13,044 nucleotides of DNA, taken from Peptostreptococcaceae bacterium (GTDB lineage: Bacteria > Bacillota_A > Clostridia > Peptostreptococcales > Anaerovoracaceae). The stretch spans positions 1 to 13,044 of the forward strand of contig JAENWH010000024.1 in assembly GCA_016650135.1 (NCBI GenBank), given 5' to 3'. Under the pieces are notes generated by a model that was not told the DNA's origin, ran no database searches, and saw only the letters and a program-made list of their open reading frames with translations. A program made the position numbers and the translations under genes. Below are positions 1 to 7,886 of the stretch, piece after piece. Numbering within the stretch: position 1 is the stretch's first letter; the number at the start of each line of letters is the position of its first letter.

Positions 1-1
1 G

Positions 2-322
2 ACAGATAGCGACACGAGACAGCTATTAGCACTCAAGAAAAAAGTAGCAGAACTTGAACAGATTGTAGGTCAAAAGCAAATCCTGATAGATTTTAAAGAC
101 AAGATGATTGACCTGGCAGAAGAAACCTACGGTGTAGATAATGAACTACCCCGCCGCAAGCAAACGGAGTATCAACCCCAAAAAGCAAAAACAAAATACG
201 CCGCAAGCGGCTGGGGAATTAACCCAAAAGAGATTAAAGTGAAAGCTCAGTACCTGTTCACTTTTCTTCACTTCCACATTGACAAATTTGGCTTCCCAAT
301 AGTATTCCAAATGAATATTTAG
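2..322 (+). pseudogene. IS3-type transposase OrfA, C-terminal remnant (5' end outside window)
   Basis: The frame is open from the left edge to a TAG at 320-322. Its first 50 or so codons have the heptad-rich, charged look of the OrfA leucine-zipper tail of IS3-family elements (LALKKKVAELEQIVGQKQ, then a run ending DLAEETYGVDNE). In that family this tail precedes or overlaps OrfB, the DDE catalytic subunit. I see no OrfB in any frame downstream, so the element looks truncated here. The last 35 or so codons (after NELPRRKQ) do not look like transposase and may be read-through into unrelated DNA. The Met at 104 is an internal codon, not a credible start. The family call rests on recognition of the coiled-coil tail only, so it is moderate. 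Confidence 0.5.
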
Positions 323-638
323 AACTCCTATGAGTTGAAAAAAAACAACGCCTATTTGTTAATATAAACTGAATACCAGAACTTTTATGCGTGGAATTGC
401 GAAACAGTTTGTAGAGACAGGCTGTGTAATTTACATCATCAGTCCAAGATCAAGGTCACCGTTGGATAAATACTTCCTCTACTCTACCCAATACAATCAC
501 TCCGAAATTTCCTCAAAACCCATTCCTTGGAAGCAAAAGATAATGGTTCGGAAAATCGACTTGTGGTTATCGATTTAACAAACCAACATCAATAAAAATT
601 TAAGATTTTAGTTTGTAATTCTTTCGCTTCAGGAAGGA
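323..638. other. Intergenic, no convincing gene; possible decayed ORF
   Basis: These 316 bases separate the transposase remnant from the 3' end of the permease gene. A 63-codon plus-strand frame (387-578) starts with MRGIAKQFVETGCVIYIIS, which faintly resembles the first helix and second strand of a short-chain dehydrogenase Rossmann fold (GIG..IA..F...G..V.I). The glycine-rich loop is incomplete and the rest resembles nothing I know, so at most it is a relic. I found no strong intrinsic terminator for the minus-strand operon. The only hairpin seen just past the permease stop has a 4-bp stem. Confidence 0.4.
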
Positions 639-1895
639 TTATTTGTCCTCCGGTTTCATAAATTGTATCCTTTTATTTGCAACAAGAGGGTTTGCCCAAA
701 AACTCAGGAATAGAATATATCCCAGGGTTAAATAAATAACAAACATTCCTTGTCGTAGCCCGATTAAATCTTTCAATCCTCCGATCAACAGGGAAACCAA
801 TGCACCACCAGCAATACCACTAACCAGTATCCCGGAAAAGGTTCCGTGGAATTTTTTAACACTATTCAGAGCCAGCGACACCACAATAGACCACATAACC
901 GATAAACAAAAGCCCAAGGCAGGGAACCCATAGATTGCCATTTGGGTATTTCCGAAAAGGGTCAGAGTTAGGGTGATAAGGCCTAGGAATACAAAGATCC
1001 GTAATACCAGTTTGCTGTCCATAATTTTCAGCAATAACATACCCAGAAGGCATCCCACAGTTAAGAGTCCCCAGAACCAACCGACTGCCGCAGCTCCTTC
1101 AACTTCCGGACGTAATCCATGATAGGTTCTCAGAAATTCTGAAATCCAGTTGGCAATGCCTTGTTCGGTACCAACGTAGGCGAAAATGCCAAAGAAGAAA
1201 AGAATAACGGTTTTGTTTTTCAAGAGTTCCTTGTGAATAGCCCAGGCGCCAACGGTTTCATCTTCTTTTCTTTCCACTTCAGGAAATTTGGTCAACAAAA
1301 TAATCAATAGCATGATTAAAGTAATTACACCAAAAACCCAATACAAAGAAACCCAGGGAAGATGTTCGGGGGTGATTGCAGAGAGTGTATCTAAGAAAAA
1401 ATTAGATGAATGTAAATTTCCACCCAGATTTGTTGCCAGGTAGGAATATACATATGGACTTAAAAAAGACGCTCCACCAAAAACCAACTGAGCAAATACC
1501 GAATAAAATGCGAAGTGTTCTTCTCCACCGGAAACTCTGAGCAAGGGATTAATCACCACCTGCATTAAGGCCATGGCCGAACCGATTAAAAAGAGTGAAA
1601 AGAGAAAAACCGGATAACTAGGGAACATCGCAAACAGAAAAGCCCCGAAAGTAGCAATAATCCAGCCTCCACTCATGCTGATTTTTTCTTTATACTTTTC
1701 GACCAACATCCCCGAAGGGATAGACATTAAGCCATAGGCAATAAAGAAAGAGAAAGGCAATAAGCCCGTCATTGCGCCACTTAAATGGAAACTATCGGAC
1801 ACAACGGGATTAATTGATCCTAAAATATTGGTAATAAATGAAATAACAAAAAAAACAACGAATACCAATGCGACCATGTAATAATTTCGTTTCAT
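639..1895 (-). CDS. FucP/GlcP-like MFS sugar permease
   Basis: This is a 418-residue inner-membrane transporter of the major facilitator superfamily, rich in hydrophobic segments throughout as expected for about 12 helices. It resembles the fucose/glucose/N-acetylglucosamine permease group (FucP, NagP) common in Bacteroidota. Visible group features are the first helix ending in TNILGSINP (residues 22-30), a motif-A-like loop GMLVEKYKEK (62-71), and a QVVINPLLRVSGGE segment (112-125) matching the NP-containing helix 4 region of FucP-type proteins. These transporters are generally sugar:H+ symporters. It is the last gene of the operon, 36 bases after the SIS gene, and the likely route by which the monosaccharide freed by the GH2 enzyme reaches the cytoplasm. 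Glucosamine is the inferred substrate from the neighbours; the sequence alone does not fix it. Confidence 0.88.
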   Translation of the reverse strand: MKRNYYMVALVFVVFFVISFITNILGSINPVVSDSFHLSGAMTGLLPFSFFIAYGLMSIPSGMLVEKYKEKISMSGGWIIATFGAFLFAMFPSYPVFLFSLFLIGSAMALMQVVINPLLRVSGGEEHFAFYSVFAQLVFGGASFLSPYVYSYLATNLGGNLHSSNFFLDTLSAITPEHLPWVSLYWVFGVITLIMLLIILLTKFPEVERKEDETVGAWAIHKELLKNKTVILFFFGIFAYVGTEQGIANWISEFLRTYHGLRPEVEGAAAVGWFWGLLTVGCLLGMLLLKIMDSKLVLRIFVFLGLITLTLTLFGNTQMAIYGFPALGFCLSVMWSIVVSLALNSVKKFHGTFSGILVSGIAGGALVSLLIGGLKDLIGLRQGMFVIYLTLGYILFLSFWANPLVANKRIQFMKPEDK

Positions 1896-1931
1896 AAGTA
1901 AGGTATATAGTTTAGTTTTTAAAAATAGTTC

Positions 1932-2942
1932 TTATTCATATTCATTGCCAATTTTCCGGGCATGTTCCGGTTTATCCAAATCCAGTCCAAGTTGAATTCC
2001 AATCTCAACAAGGATACTCCAACCCATAACTAGTTCAATATAATTGCGATAAACCCCTGCGTCTGGAATTTGGATGTTCGTGAATTTTGTCGGACGCGAT
2101 GAAATAGCGATGACTTCAATCCCTATTCCATCGACCAGAACTTCTTTGAATTTTTCTTCTTCATCAATAAAAGGATCAAATATCAGAATAATATCTTTTT
2201 TATTGAGTGCTTCTTCAATACCATGAACGGCATATGTTCCTTCAAGATAAGCAGAAGGTTTATGAGCAATTTCATTGGTTTTTAAGGCAATTTCTTCAGC
2301 TACGCCATTATTCCTTCCCGCAAAATAAATTACCGGAGCTTCAACAAGTTTTTGAATCAGCGAAGCGTCAAGAGTAATAGCAAGCGTACTCTGAACCATA
2401 TCTGCAAATTCGTTCAGGCCTTCCATTTTTTCTCCCAAAAGGTTTAGGTACAAGCTGTGGTAAAATAAACTCTGCTCCACTACACTTTTTGTTGCAGCAA
2501 CAGCTTTTTCTTGTCCACAATTTAAGAGACTTGACACCTGACATAAGGCCTCAACCGGTGTCCCCTGATTGGCAGTCAGACCAAATAACGCTTTATGATC
2601 CTTTATTTTTAACTGTTTCAGCAGCTTAATCAACTCCTTGGTTTTACCTGAATTGGAAACGCCAAACACTGCAGAATCGGTCAAATCATATTCTAAAGCC
2701 TGCGATGCTCCTTCTGTAAATATTTCAACACCACAATTACAAATTGAATTCTGATAGATCATATGTTTTGCCGGGAACAACCTGCTACTTCCTTCTCCGG
2801 TTAAAAATAATTTCTTGTTTTCTTGTATTACCTGAACATACTTTTGAGAAACTTCAGGATCAAAATTTCTGATAAGCTCAGCCGTCTCAATCATTTCCCT
2901 GCATAGTTCGAATTGGCTATATCTGAAGTTATTCAAATTCAT
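1932..2942 (-). CDS. SIS-domain glucosamine-6-phosphate deaminase/isomerase-like protein
   Basis: This 336-residue cytoplasmic protein has two sugar-isomerase (SIS) domains, equivalent to the isomerase half of GlmS without the glutaminase half. Seen in the sequence: GEGSSR (49-54) and SNSGKTKE (96-103) as phosphosugar-binding loops, GQEKAVAATKS (143-153), and NEIAHKPSAYLEGTYAVHG (223-241). E224 and H240 are 16 residues apart, as are the GlmS catalytic Glu488 and His504. The C-terminus (DLDKPEHARKIGNEYE) places K330 where GlmS has Lys603. Stand-alone proteins of this kind include AgaS and the archaeal deaminase GlmD, which turn GlcN-6-P into fructose-6-P plus ammonia, replacing NagB. It sits between the GH2 and permease genes (gaps of 12 and 36 bases), which fits catabolism and not cell-wall synthesis. 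Alternative: a deaminase or isomerase for another amino-sugar phosphate. Confidence 0.82.
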   Translation of the reverse strand: MNLNNFRYSQFELCREMIETAELIRNFDPEVSQKYVQVIQENKKLFLTGEGSSRLFPAKHMIYQNSICNCGVEIFTEGASQALEYDLTDSAVFGVSNSGKTKELIKLLKQLKIKDHKALFGLTANQGTPVEALCQVSSLLNCGQEKAVAATKSVVEQSLFYHSLYLNLLGEKMEGLNEFADMVQSTLAITLDASLIQKLVEAPVIYFAGRNNGVAEEIALKTNEIAHKPSAYLEGTYAVHGIEEALNKKDIILIFDPFIDEEEKFKEVLVDGIGIEVIAISSRPTKFTNIQIPDAGVYRNYIELVMGWSILVEIGIQLGLDLDKPEHARKIGNEYE

Positions 2943-2954
2943 ACTTTCGATTAT

Positions 2955-5576
2955 CTATTTTAAATTAAACCCTTTTACTTCAATGATTGGTTGTTCACCT
3001 TTCAAATCTTTTACATTCATCTTAACCGTGATATTTCGCTCTTCACCCGGGAGAAGTGAAATATAGTTATCACTCCAAAATACAGGTAAAATCATTTCTT
3101 TGGAGGAATCAGTTTTGGCTTTCAACTCGATGAAAAAGGCCAGTTTATCTGAGGTGTTTTTCAATTTCACGTTCACCAGACTTTGCTCACCTTGAGTTTC
3201 AACCGCATATTCCAAGCTGATTTCTGATTTTGGCATATTTGACAATGCATTAAAATCGGCATATTCCTTTAAAGGTGTGATATACCAATTTGAATTTTTA
3301 AAATCAGAGACATCCTTTTTAGTGGATAGCCAGTAGAAGCTGTGAGACAATTCCTTTCCCTTGCTTGATTTAATTCGTAAATCGACAAAATAGGTTGATG
3401 AGATATTTTTCAGAACAGGCATTTCCATCAACTTTTTTGAAGTATATGAACTGATTTCAAAAGGAACTCGCTGGTTCAGCACTTCCTTCGAATTCAAATC
3501 AAGGACTCGTATTTCTGCGGATAGGTTGTCAAATGAATGCCTGTAATCGTTGGAAATATAAATACTATTATTTCCGTAATTATAAATAATATTTAAGGGT
3601 TTTAGGGCATTGAGCGTTCCATAAAAAGCACTGGTAGGCATTAAATAATAATCGTAAAGTTGCCAAAGTAGTTTCGGCCATGAAGCATTTAGCATCCATT
3701 GGACGACTCCTCCTGCTTCGGCTTTGTTCACCGCAAAGGATTCGAACATGGGACGGATCGCTTCATAATTTGCCAATTTTGCTTTCTCTATAAACTCATC
3801 GATATTATCAGCCTCACCATATCGATTGTTTAAAGCTTTCACGTAATTGCCAATTGTATTGAACTCATTTCGGCCACTATGGTAATTCCATAAATCATTG
3901 ATTGGCCAGAGTTTATTTTCAGGAATCATTTTCTTCAGCGTTTCAAGGGATGGAATTTGTGGGCCGGGACCGGTTTCTGTATTAAACCCAAATGCTCCGC
4001 CATTTACAGTATCGGTATACCAATAATTTGGAGAGACATAATCGTAAGGACCATTCATTTTCACCGCGGTCGTTCCTGTAATTTCGCTGGTCTGCATTGA
4101 ACAACTCGATAAAGTTGGTCTACTGGGGTCGATAACGGACAAATTGTCCAGATACATTCTTTCGAGTTTGGGCCTCGGCAGTTTATCACTTCCCAATACC
4201 CAAACAAAAATACTTGGATGATTTCGTAACCAAAGGACCTGATCAGTTAACGATTTGTTAATCAAATCCATTTCCTCCGGGGTTTTAACACCACCAAATT
4301 CATCGCATTTTTTCCCAACATAGACATCCCATTCCCATTGACAGCTCCAGCCTGTCATGAGTAAGATGCCGTATTTATCGCAGAGGTCGTAAAGTTGATC
4401 ACTCTCTCCCCAAAATCCTTCCAGTCGGATACAATTTAAGTTCATCGATTTGGTGTACAAAACCTGGGCTTCCACATTGTCGGAATTTTCTCTCAACAAA
4501 AGATCATCAGTCCAGCCACCCCCGCGTATCTGAAGGTCGAGACCATTGACTTTATAGGCTCTGGATCCCTCACTGTTGATATAGTCAGACACTTCCCGGA
4601 TACCAAATGACTGAGTCACCGTATCAGAAAGTTTATGGTCAACTACACAGGATAATTGAAGGGAGTATAAGTTGGGATCACCCATGGTAACAGGCCACCA
4701 AAGTTTTGCATCTTTGAAGTTCAACTCAGGATAATCTTCCGGAGACCATACCACCATTCTTTTCTCTAATGGCTGTAAAATAACTTCCTGATCAATGGAT
4801 TTATTATCGATTTTTGCCTCCAGCTTTACTTTGACAATGGATTTAGAATGGTTCACCACATAACTTTCAATGGTGAGTGCCGCTTCCTTTTGATTGGATG
4901 GATTTATTTTCGATTTAACAAAAGGATGATCAATGGAAACTGCGCCATTGAAACGAAGATCTACTCCACGAAAAAGTCCCATATTCTCATCCGGGGCATG
5001 AGGAGTCCAATCAACAAATCCAACCGTGAAATCGCCTGGTTTTGGAGGGAATACCCTAACTTCAAGCTCATTATTTCCCTTTTTCAATCTCCCTGTTACG
5101 TCGATTTCAAATCTCCTGAAAGCGCCTTTTAAGGTATCAGCTGAGGCAATTTTTTGGCCGTTGAGAAATACATCAGCACTATAATTTATTCCATCGAAAC
5201 AAAGGCGGGAATATACTTTTGCAAGATTTTCTGATACCTCAAAACTTTTCAGATATCTCCAATGGCCTTGAAACCAATCATGAGGAACTCGCTCCAGATT
5301 ATCAGCAAAAAAAGGATTGCTGAATTTCCCACTTTTCACCAATGCAGCAAAAACTGTAGTCGGAACATCACACTTGATCATGTTTCCGGGAGAATATACA
5401 TCTGGGGTAATTAATTTGCCATCATCACTCCATTCTCCGTTTGGTTGAAGAAACCAATTTTTATCGAGCTTAATTATGGCTGACTGTTTTTCCTGACTAT
5501 ATCCATAATTCACCGTAAAACAGAAAAATAAAATACATATCAAAATCGATTTAATTTTGTCAGAAGCTTTCATCAT
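2955..5576 (-). CDS. GH2 exo-beta-glycosidase, CsxA-like (probable exo-beta-D-glucosaminidase)
   Basis: This is an 873-residue secreted glycoside hydrolase. An N-terminal signal peptide (charged start, hydrophobic residues about 9-22, likely cleavage near 27, no lipobox) suggests the periplasm. Domain order follows large GH2 enzymes: a jelly-roll sugar-binding domain (about 35-215), an Ig-like domain (about 220-330), a TIM barrel (about 335-650) and C-terminal Ig-like domains ending with FWSDNYISLLPGEE (833-846). The acid/base lies in WVLGSDKLP with D464, not the NE pair of LacZ-type enzymes. The nucleophile is E534 in GFNTETGPG. The 70-residue spacing and both motifs match the CsxA exo-beta-D-glucosaminidase subgroup (Asp469, Glu541), which also includes plant endo-beta-mannosidases. 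The start is the first Met of an MM pair, 25 bases after the ROK gene. Releasing terminal GlcN from chitosan-like oligomers is the favoured role; a beta-mannosidase or other specificity remains possible. Confidence 0.85.
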   Translation of the reverse strand: MMKASDKIKSILICILFFCFTVNYGYSQEKQSAIIKLDKNWFLQPNGEWSDDGKLITPDVYSPGNMIKCDVPTTVFAALVKSGKFSNPFFADNLERVPHDWFQGHWRYLKSFEVSENLAKVYSRLCFDGINYSADVFLNGQKIASADTLKGAFRRFEIDVTGRLKKGNNELEVRVFPPKPGDFTVGFVDWTPHAPDENMGLFRGVDLRFNGAVSIDHPFVKSKINPSNQKEAALTIESYVVNHSKSIVKVKLEAKIDNKSIDQEVILQPLEKRMVVWSPEDYPELNFKDAKLWWPVTMGDPNLYSLQLSCVVDHKLSDTVTQSFGIREVSDYINSEGSRAYKVNGLDLQIRGGGWTDDLLLRENSDNVEAQVLYTKSMNLNCIRLEGFWGESDQLYDLCDKYGILLMTGWSCQWEWDVYVGKKCDEFGGVKTPEEMDLINKSLTDQVLWLRNHPSIFVWVLGSDKLPRPKLERMYLDNLSVIDPSRPTLSSCSMQTSEITGTTAVKMNGPYDYVSPNYWYTDTVNGGAFGFNTETGPGPQIPSLETLKKMIPENKLWPINDLWNYHSGRNEFNTIGNYVKALNNRYGEADNIDEFIEKAKLANYEAIRPMFESFAVNKAEAGGVVQWMLNASWPKLLWQLYDYYLMPTSAFYGTLNALKPLNIIYNYGNNSIYISNDYRHSFDNLSAEIRVLDLNSKEVLNQRVPFEISSYTSKKLMEMPVLKNISSTYFVDLRIKSSKGKELSHSFYWLSTKKDVSDFKNSNWYITPLKEYADFNALSNMPKSEISLEYAVETQGEQSLVNVKLKNTSDKLAFFIELKAKTDSSKEMILPVFWSDNYISLLPGEERNITVKMNVKDLKGEQPIIEVKGFNLK

Positions 5577-5601
5577 GTATTGGTATTAGTTAGAACCTTG
5601 T

Positions 5602-6507
5602 TTAAATATTGGATAAGTGAAATAATCTTGATAAAACATCACCTGGCAATGAACTCTGCAAGGCATTGGTTGGTAAGGCAGCCGCACCTAAAATAGCAGA
5701 TTCGGCCAATTCAGAAATTTCAATTTTAAGATTTTGCAAAGTACTTCGGAAAGCAAAGTCGCTTATTTCGTCATACATGGCCTCTTTATACAAGTCAAAG
5801 GCTTTGGATAAAGATCCTCCAATCAAAACAATATCAGGATCGTAGGCGTACAGAATAGATTTAATGACTATCCCAATATGCTTACCAAAATTCTGATAAA
5901 GCTGAATTGCGTTGGGATCTCCAGACAATGCCTTCTCATGCATGTCTGCAGCATCCCCGGAATTAAATTTTGAAAAGAACTGGCCACTGCAATAAAATTC
6001 ATAATTTTCATTGAGATAAGGAAGCATCCCGAACTCCCCGGCACAACAATTCCGACCCTCATAAAGTTGTCCATTGATAATCAAGCCTAAACCTAAACCT
6101 GTTCCAATGGTCATTCCTACAATATTTTGAAAGCCTTTCCCTTTCCCGTAAATCTTTTCGCCAACGGCAAAACAGTTAGAGTCATTATTGATAAACACTG
6201 GAACCTGAAATTTTTGGTATAAAAGGTCGCCAAGTGCTACTTCTTTCCAGGAAGGGATATTTACAACATCGTAGACGATTCCTTTTTGGGTATCCACGAC
6301 TGAAGGAACGCCTATTCCTATACTTTTTGTATCAGCATCGAAACAATCACTAATAGTGGTATAAAGTTTTCCCAGAACGTCGTTTTCGGTACCATCCAAC
6401 GGAGTAATTGATTTTGAAATTTCAACAACTTTGCCGTCAACTACTTTTCCTACTCTAATATTGGTCCCCCCAAGGTCAACACCAATAATATTTCCTGTTT
6501 TAGTCAT
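5602..6507 (-). CDS. ROK-family sugar kinase
   Basis: This 301-residue cytoplasmic kinase is predicted to phosphorylate a hexose with ATP, most likely at C6. The N-terminal phosphate loop DLGGTNIRVG (11-20) and the NNDSNCFAVGE segment (107-117) with the probable catalytic base D109 are clear, as is GTGLGLGL (135-142). The usual ROK zinc signature (ExGH followed by CxCGxxGCxE) is degenerate: residues 157-162 read EFGML, so Met161 stands where the zinc and sugar-contacting His normally is, and only one Cys is kept in FYCSGQ (171-176). A zinc-free ROK subgroup is therefore likely. It is the first gene of the catabolic operon, 46 bases downstream of a consensus -7 element. With the GH2 and SIS neighbours, glucosamine is the inferred substrate; glucose, mannose or ManNAc kinases look similar. 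Confidence 0.88.
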   Translation of the reverse strand: MTKTGNIIGVDLGGTNIRVGKVVDGKVVEISKSITPLDGTENDVLGKLYTTISDCFDADTKSIGIGVPSVVDTQKGIVYDVVNIPSWKEVALGDLLYQKFQVPVFINNDSNCFAVGEKIYGKGKGFQNIVGMTIGTGLGLGLIINGQLYEGRNCCAGEFGMLPYLNENYEFYCSGQFFSKFNSGDAADMHEKALSGDPNAIQLYQNFGKHIGIVIKSILYAYDPDIVLIGGSLSKAFDLYKEAMYDEISDFAFRSTLQNLKIEISELAESAILGAAALPTNALQSSLPGDVLSRLFHLSNI

Positions 6508-6553
6508 TCAATTATTCTAAATAAGTGCATGTAAATATTGAAAATCTATTCAA

Positions 6554-6561
6554 CAAAAATA
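6554..6561 (-). promoter_or_regulatory. Bacteroidota -7 promoter element for the ROK-GH2-SIS-MFS operon
   Basis: On the minus strand these bases read TATTTTTG, an exact match to the TAnnTTTG -7 element of the Bacteroidota primary sigma factor. The implied transcript start is near 6550, giving a leader of roughly 40 bases before the ROK start. No TTTG lies at the usual -33 distance (about 20 bases upstream), which would make the promoter dependent on an activator. A candidate activator site lies 32 bases upstream. Confidence 0.6.
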
Positions 6562-6593
6562 GTGCACCCTAACCTGACGGGAAGTACATATTT

Positions 6594-6616
6594 CGTAAAT
6601 AAATCTTCAAAAAGCG
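6594..6616. promoter_or_regulatory. Candidate activator operator, copy 2 (upstream of ROK operon)
   Basis: This 23-bp site matches 12862-12884 upstream of susC at 19 of 23 positions. On the plus strand the shared pattern is CGTAwATAAATC, one pyrimidine, then TCAAwAwGCG. It begins 32 bp beyond the -7 element at 6554-6561, the same distance as at susC, so it would sit at about -45 to -67 from the transcript start, a normal place for an AraC-type activator. The four differing positions are A/T or T/C changes. It lies just beyond the 3' end of the regulator gene. Binding by that regulator is an inference. Confidence 0.65.
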
Positions 6617-6634
6617 TCAATATATTCAAGAGAA

Positions 6635-7807
6635 TTAATGAACAGTGCCAAATTTTTTTCGATATTGAAGAGGGGTTAATTGGTGGATTTTCTGAAACAT
6701 CCTGGCGAAGTTTTTATCGTCATCAAATCCGGATTGACATGCAATTTCAAGGATACTGTATTTCGTTTGTAGAAGCAATTGAGTTGCTCTTTCCATTTTC
6801 CTAAAAAGGATTTCCTGATAGATCGACCGTTCTATCGTATCAACAAATCTTTTTTCAATTGCACGTCGAGATAAAGCTACATTTTTGATCACATCAGAAA
6901 CCTGAATTTTTTGCGTAATTGTTTCCCGGATAAATTGAAGTGCTTTTAACACTTCTGGATCATTGACGGCAAAAATATCGGTAGATTGTCTTGAAAAAAT
7001 CGAGGTTGACTCGACGAAAATATCATCAAAATGATCTGTCTTTTTAAGAATCATATTCTCCATGAGTTCCGCCACTTTAAACCCGGCATTTTCAGTATCA
7101 AGACAGATGCTTGAAGTTGGTGGATTCGACATATTACAAATCATTTCATCATTATCCACACCCAGAATGGATACTTCATCCGGCACCCGAATTCCTGCTA
7201 GTTTGCAAGCTTCCGCAATATGACTGGCCTGGTTGTCATCGCATGCAAAGAGAGCCACCGGTTTGGGTAATTTTAAAAGCCAGTCGGATAGTGGAGATTG
7301 ACTATAATACCAAAGTTGATGTTTATTTTTCTGGGTATTATTAAATGAATGCACGGTATATCCAGCTTCTTTCAGGCGATTTGAATATCCAAGGGCTCTT
7401 TCTCGCGACCACACAATTTCGGTAAATCCGTAAAACGCAAAATTTTTGTATCCTTTTGCCAGAAAATATCCAGCAGCCATAGCTCCGGCCTTATCATAAT
7501 CGCTAGTAATATTGGGAATCTCCGTAAATCTTTCTTTAAAATCCTGCGCTACAATGCATATCCCTGAATCAATTAATTTACTGATCTCCTGTGTATTATC
7601 AAGCTGTCCGACAATCCCCTGAGCCCCCCATTTCCGGGCAAAATCCAAGATTCCATTGACCCCGTACTTTTCACGAACGAAAGGAGGCATTTTACAAAAA
7701 GACCATGGTCCGTATACTTGTGAATATCGGGTAATGCCACGTAATAGTGCCCTACCATATTCCTCAGAGAAATCAATGAGCAATAAAATTTTAAGATTTG
7801 TATTCAT
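6635..7807 (-). CDS. XylR-type regulator: LacI-like sugar-binding domain fused to AraC HTH
   Basis: This is a 390-residue one-component transcription regulator. Residues about 5-275 form a periplasmic-binding-protein-like (LacI-type) effector domain, seen in ILLLIDFSEEYGRALLRGI at the start and in FACDDNQASHIAEACKLAGIRVPDEVSILGVDND (about 187-220), the typical region before the hinge. Residues about 285-388 carry an AraC-family double helix-turn-helix: HTH1 near VSDVIKNVALSRRAIEKRF (303-321) and HTH2 near SILEIACQSGFDDDKNFARM (351-370), ending in TPLQYRKKF. The order matches E. coli XylR, which activates sugar genes when bound to its sugar. The gene lies between the susCD and kinase-GH2 operons, each of which has a copy of a 23-bp motif, so it is the likely activator of both. 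The effector is presumably the released monosaccharide. The start is supported by a strong Shine-Dalgarno sequence. Confidence 0.9.
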   Translation of the reverse strand: MNTNLKILLLIDFSEEYGRALLRGITRYSQVYGPWSFCKMPPFVREKYGVNGILDFARKWGAQGIVGQLDNTQEISKLIDSGICIVAQDFKERFTEIPNITSDYDKAGAMAAGYFLAKGYKNFAFYGFTEIVWSRERALGYSNRLKEAGYTVHSFNNTQKNKHQLWYYSQSPLSDWLLKLPKPVALFACDDNQASHIAEACKLAGIRVPDEVSILGVDNDEMICNMSNPPTSSICLDTENAGFKVAELMENMILKKTDHFDDIFVESTSIFSRQSTDIFAVNDPEVLKALQFIRETITQKIQVSDVIKNVALSRRAIEKRFVDTIERSIYQEILFRKMERATQLLLQTKYSILEIACQSGFDDDKNFARMFQKIHQLTPLQYRKKFGTVH

Positions 7808-7816
7808 CGTAGACCT

Positions 7817-7824
7817 CTCCTCCT
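7817..7824 (-). promoter_or_regulatory. Strong Shine-Dalgarno site of the regulator gene
   Basis: The minus strand reads AGGAGGAG here, ending 9 bases before the ATG at 7807. Such a full anti-16S match is unusual in Bacteroidota, where most genes, including the others in this window, have AT-rich upstream regions instead. It fixes the regulator start. Confidence 0.65.
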
Positions 7825-7878
7825 ATTCCAACTATTGAGAGTGATTTTTTTATTAAAACGCACTCAAAAAACATGTTA

Positions 7879-7886
7879 CAAGTATA
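7879..7886 (-). promoter_or_regulatory. Possible -7 element for the regulator gene
   Basis: The minus strand reads TATACTTG, one mismatch to TAnnTTTG, about 70 bases upstream of the regulator start and downstream of the susD hairpin. A TTTG occurs further upstream, but 24 bases away, longer than the usual spacing of about 20. The regulator plausibly has its own promoter because the hairpin separates it from susCD, but this exact site is uncertain. Confidence 0.25.

Noticed and set aside
605..640. Terminator for the permease end of the operon
   Set aside because: The only hairpin seen (CTTC/GAAG, 4 bp) is too short and has no U-tract.
4848..5132. 94-codon plus-strand ORF inside the GH2 gene
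   Set aside because: It is antisense to a well-conserved GH2 sugar-binding region and has no family resemblance.
6538..6804. 88-codon plus-strand ORF
   Set aside because: It overlaps the 3' end of the regulator gene antisense and crosses the candidate operator and promoter; its sequence shows no family features.
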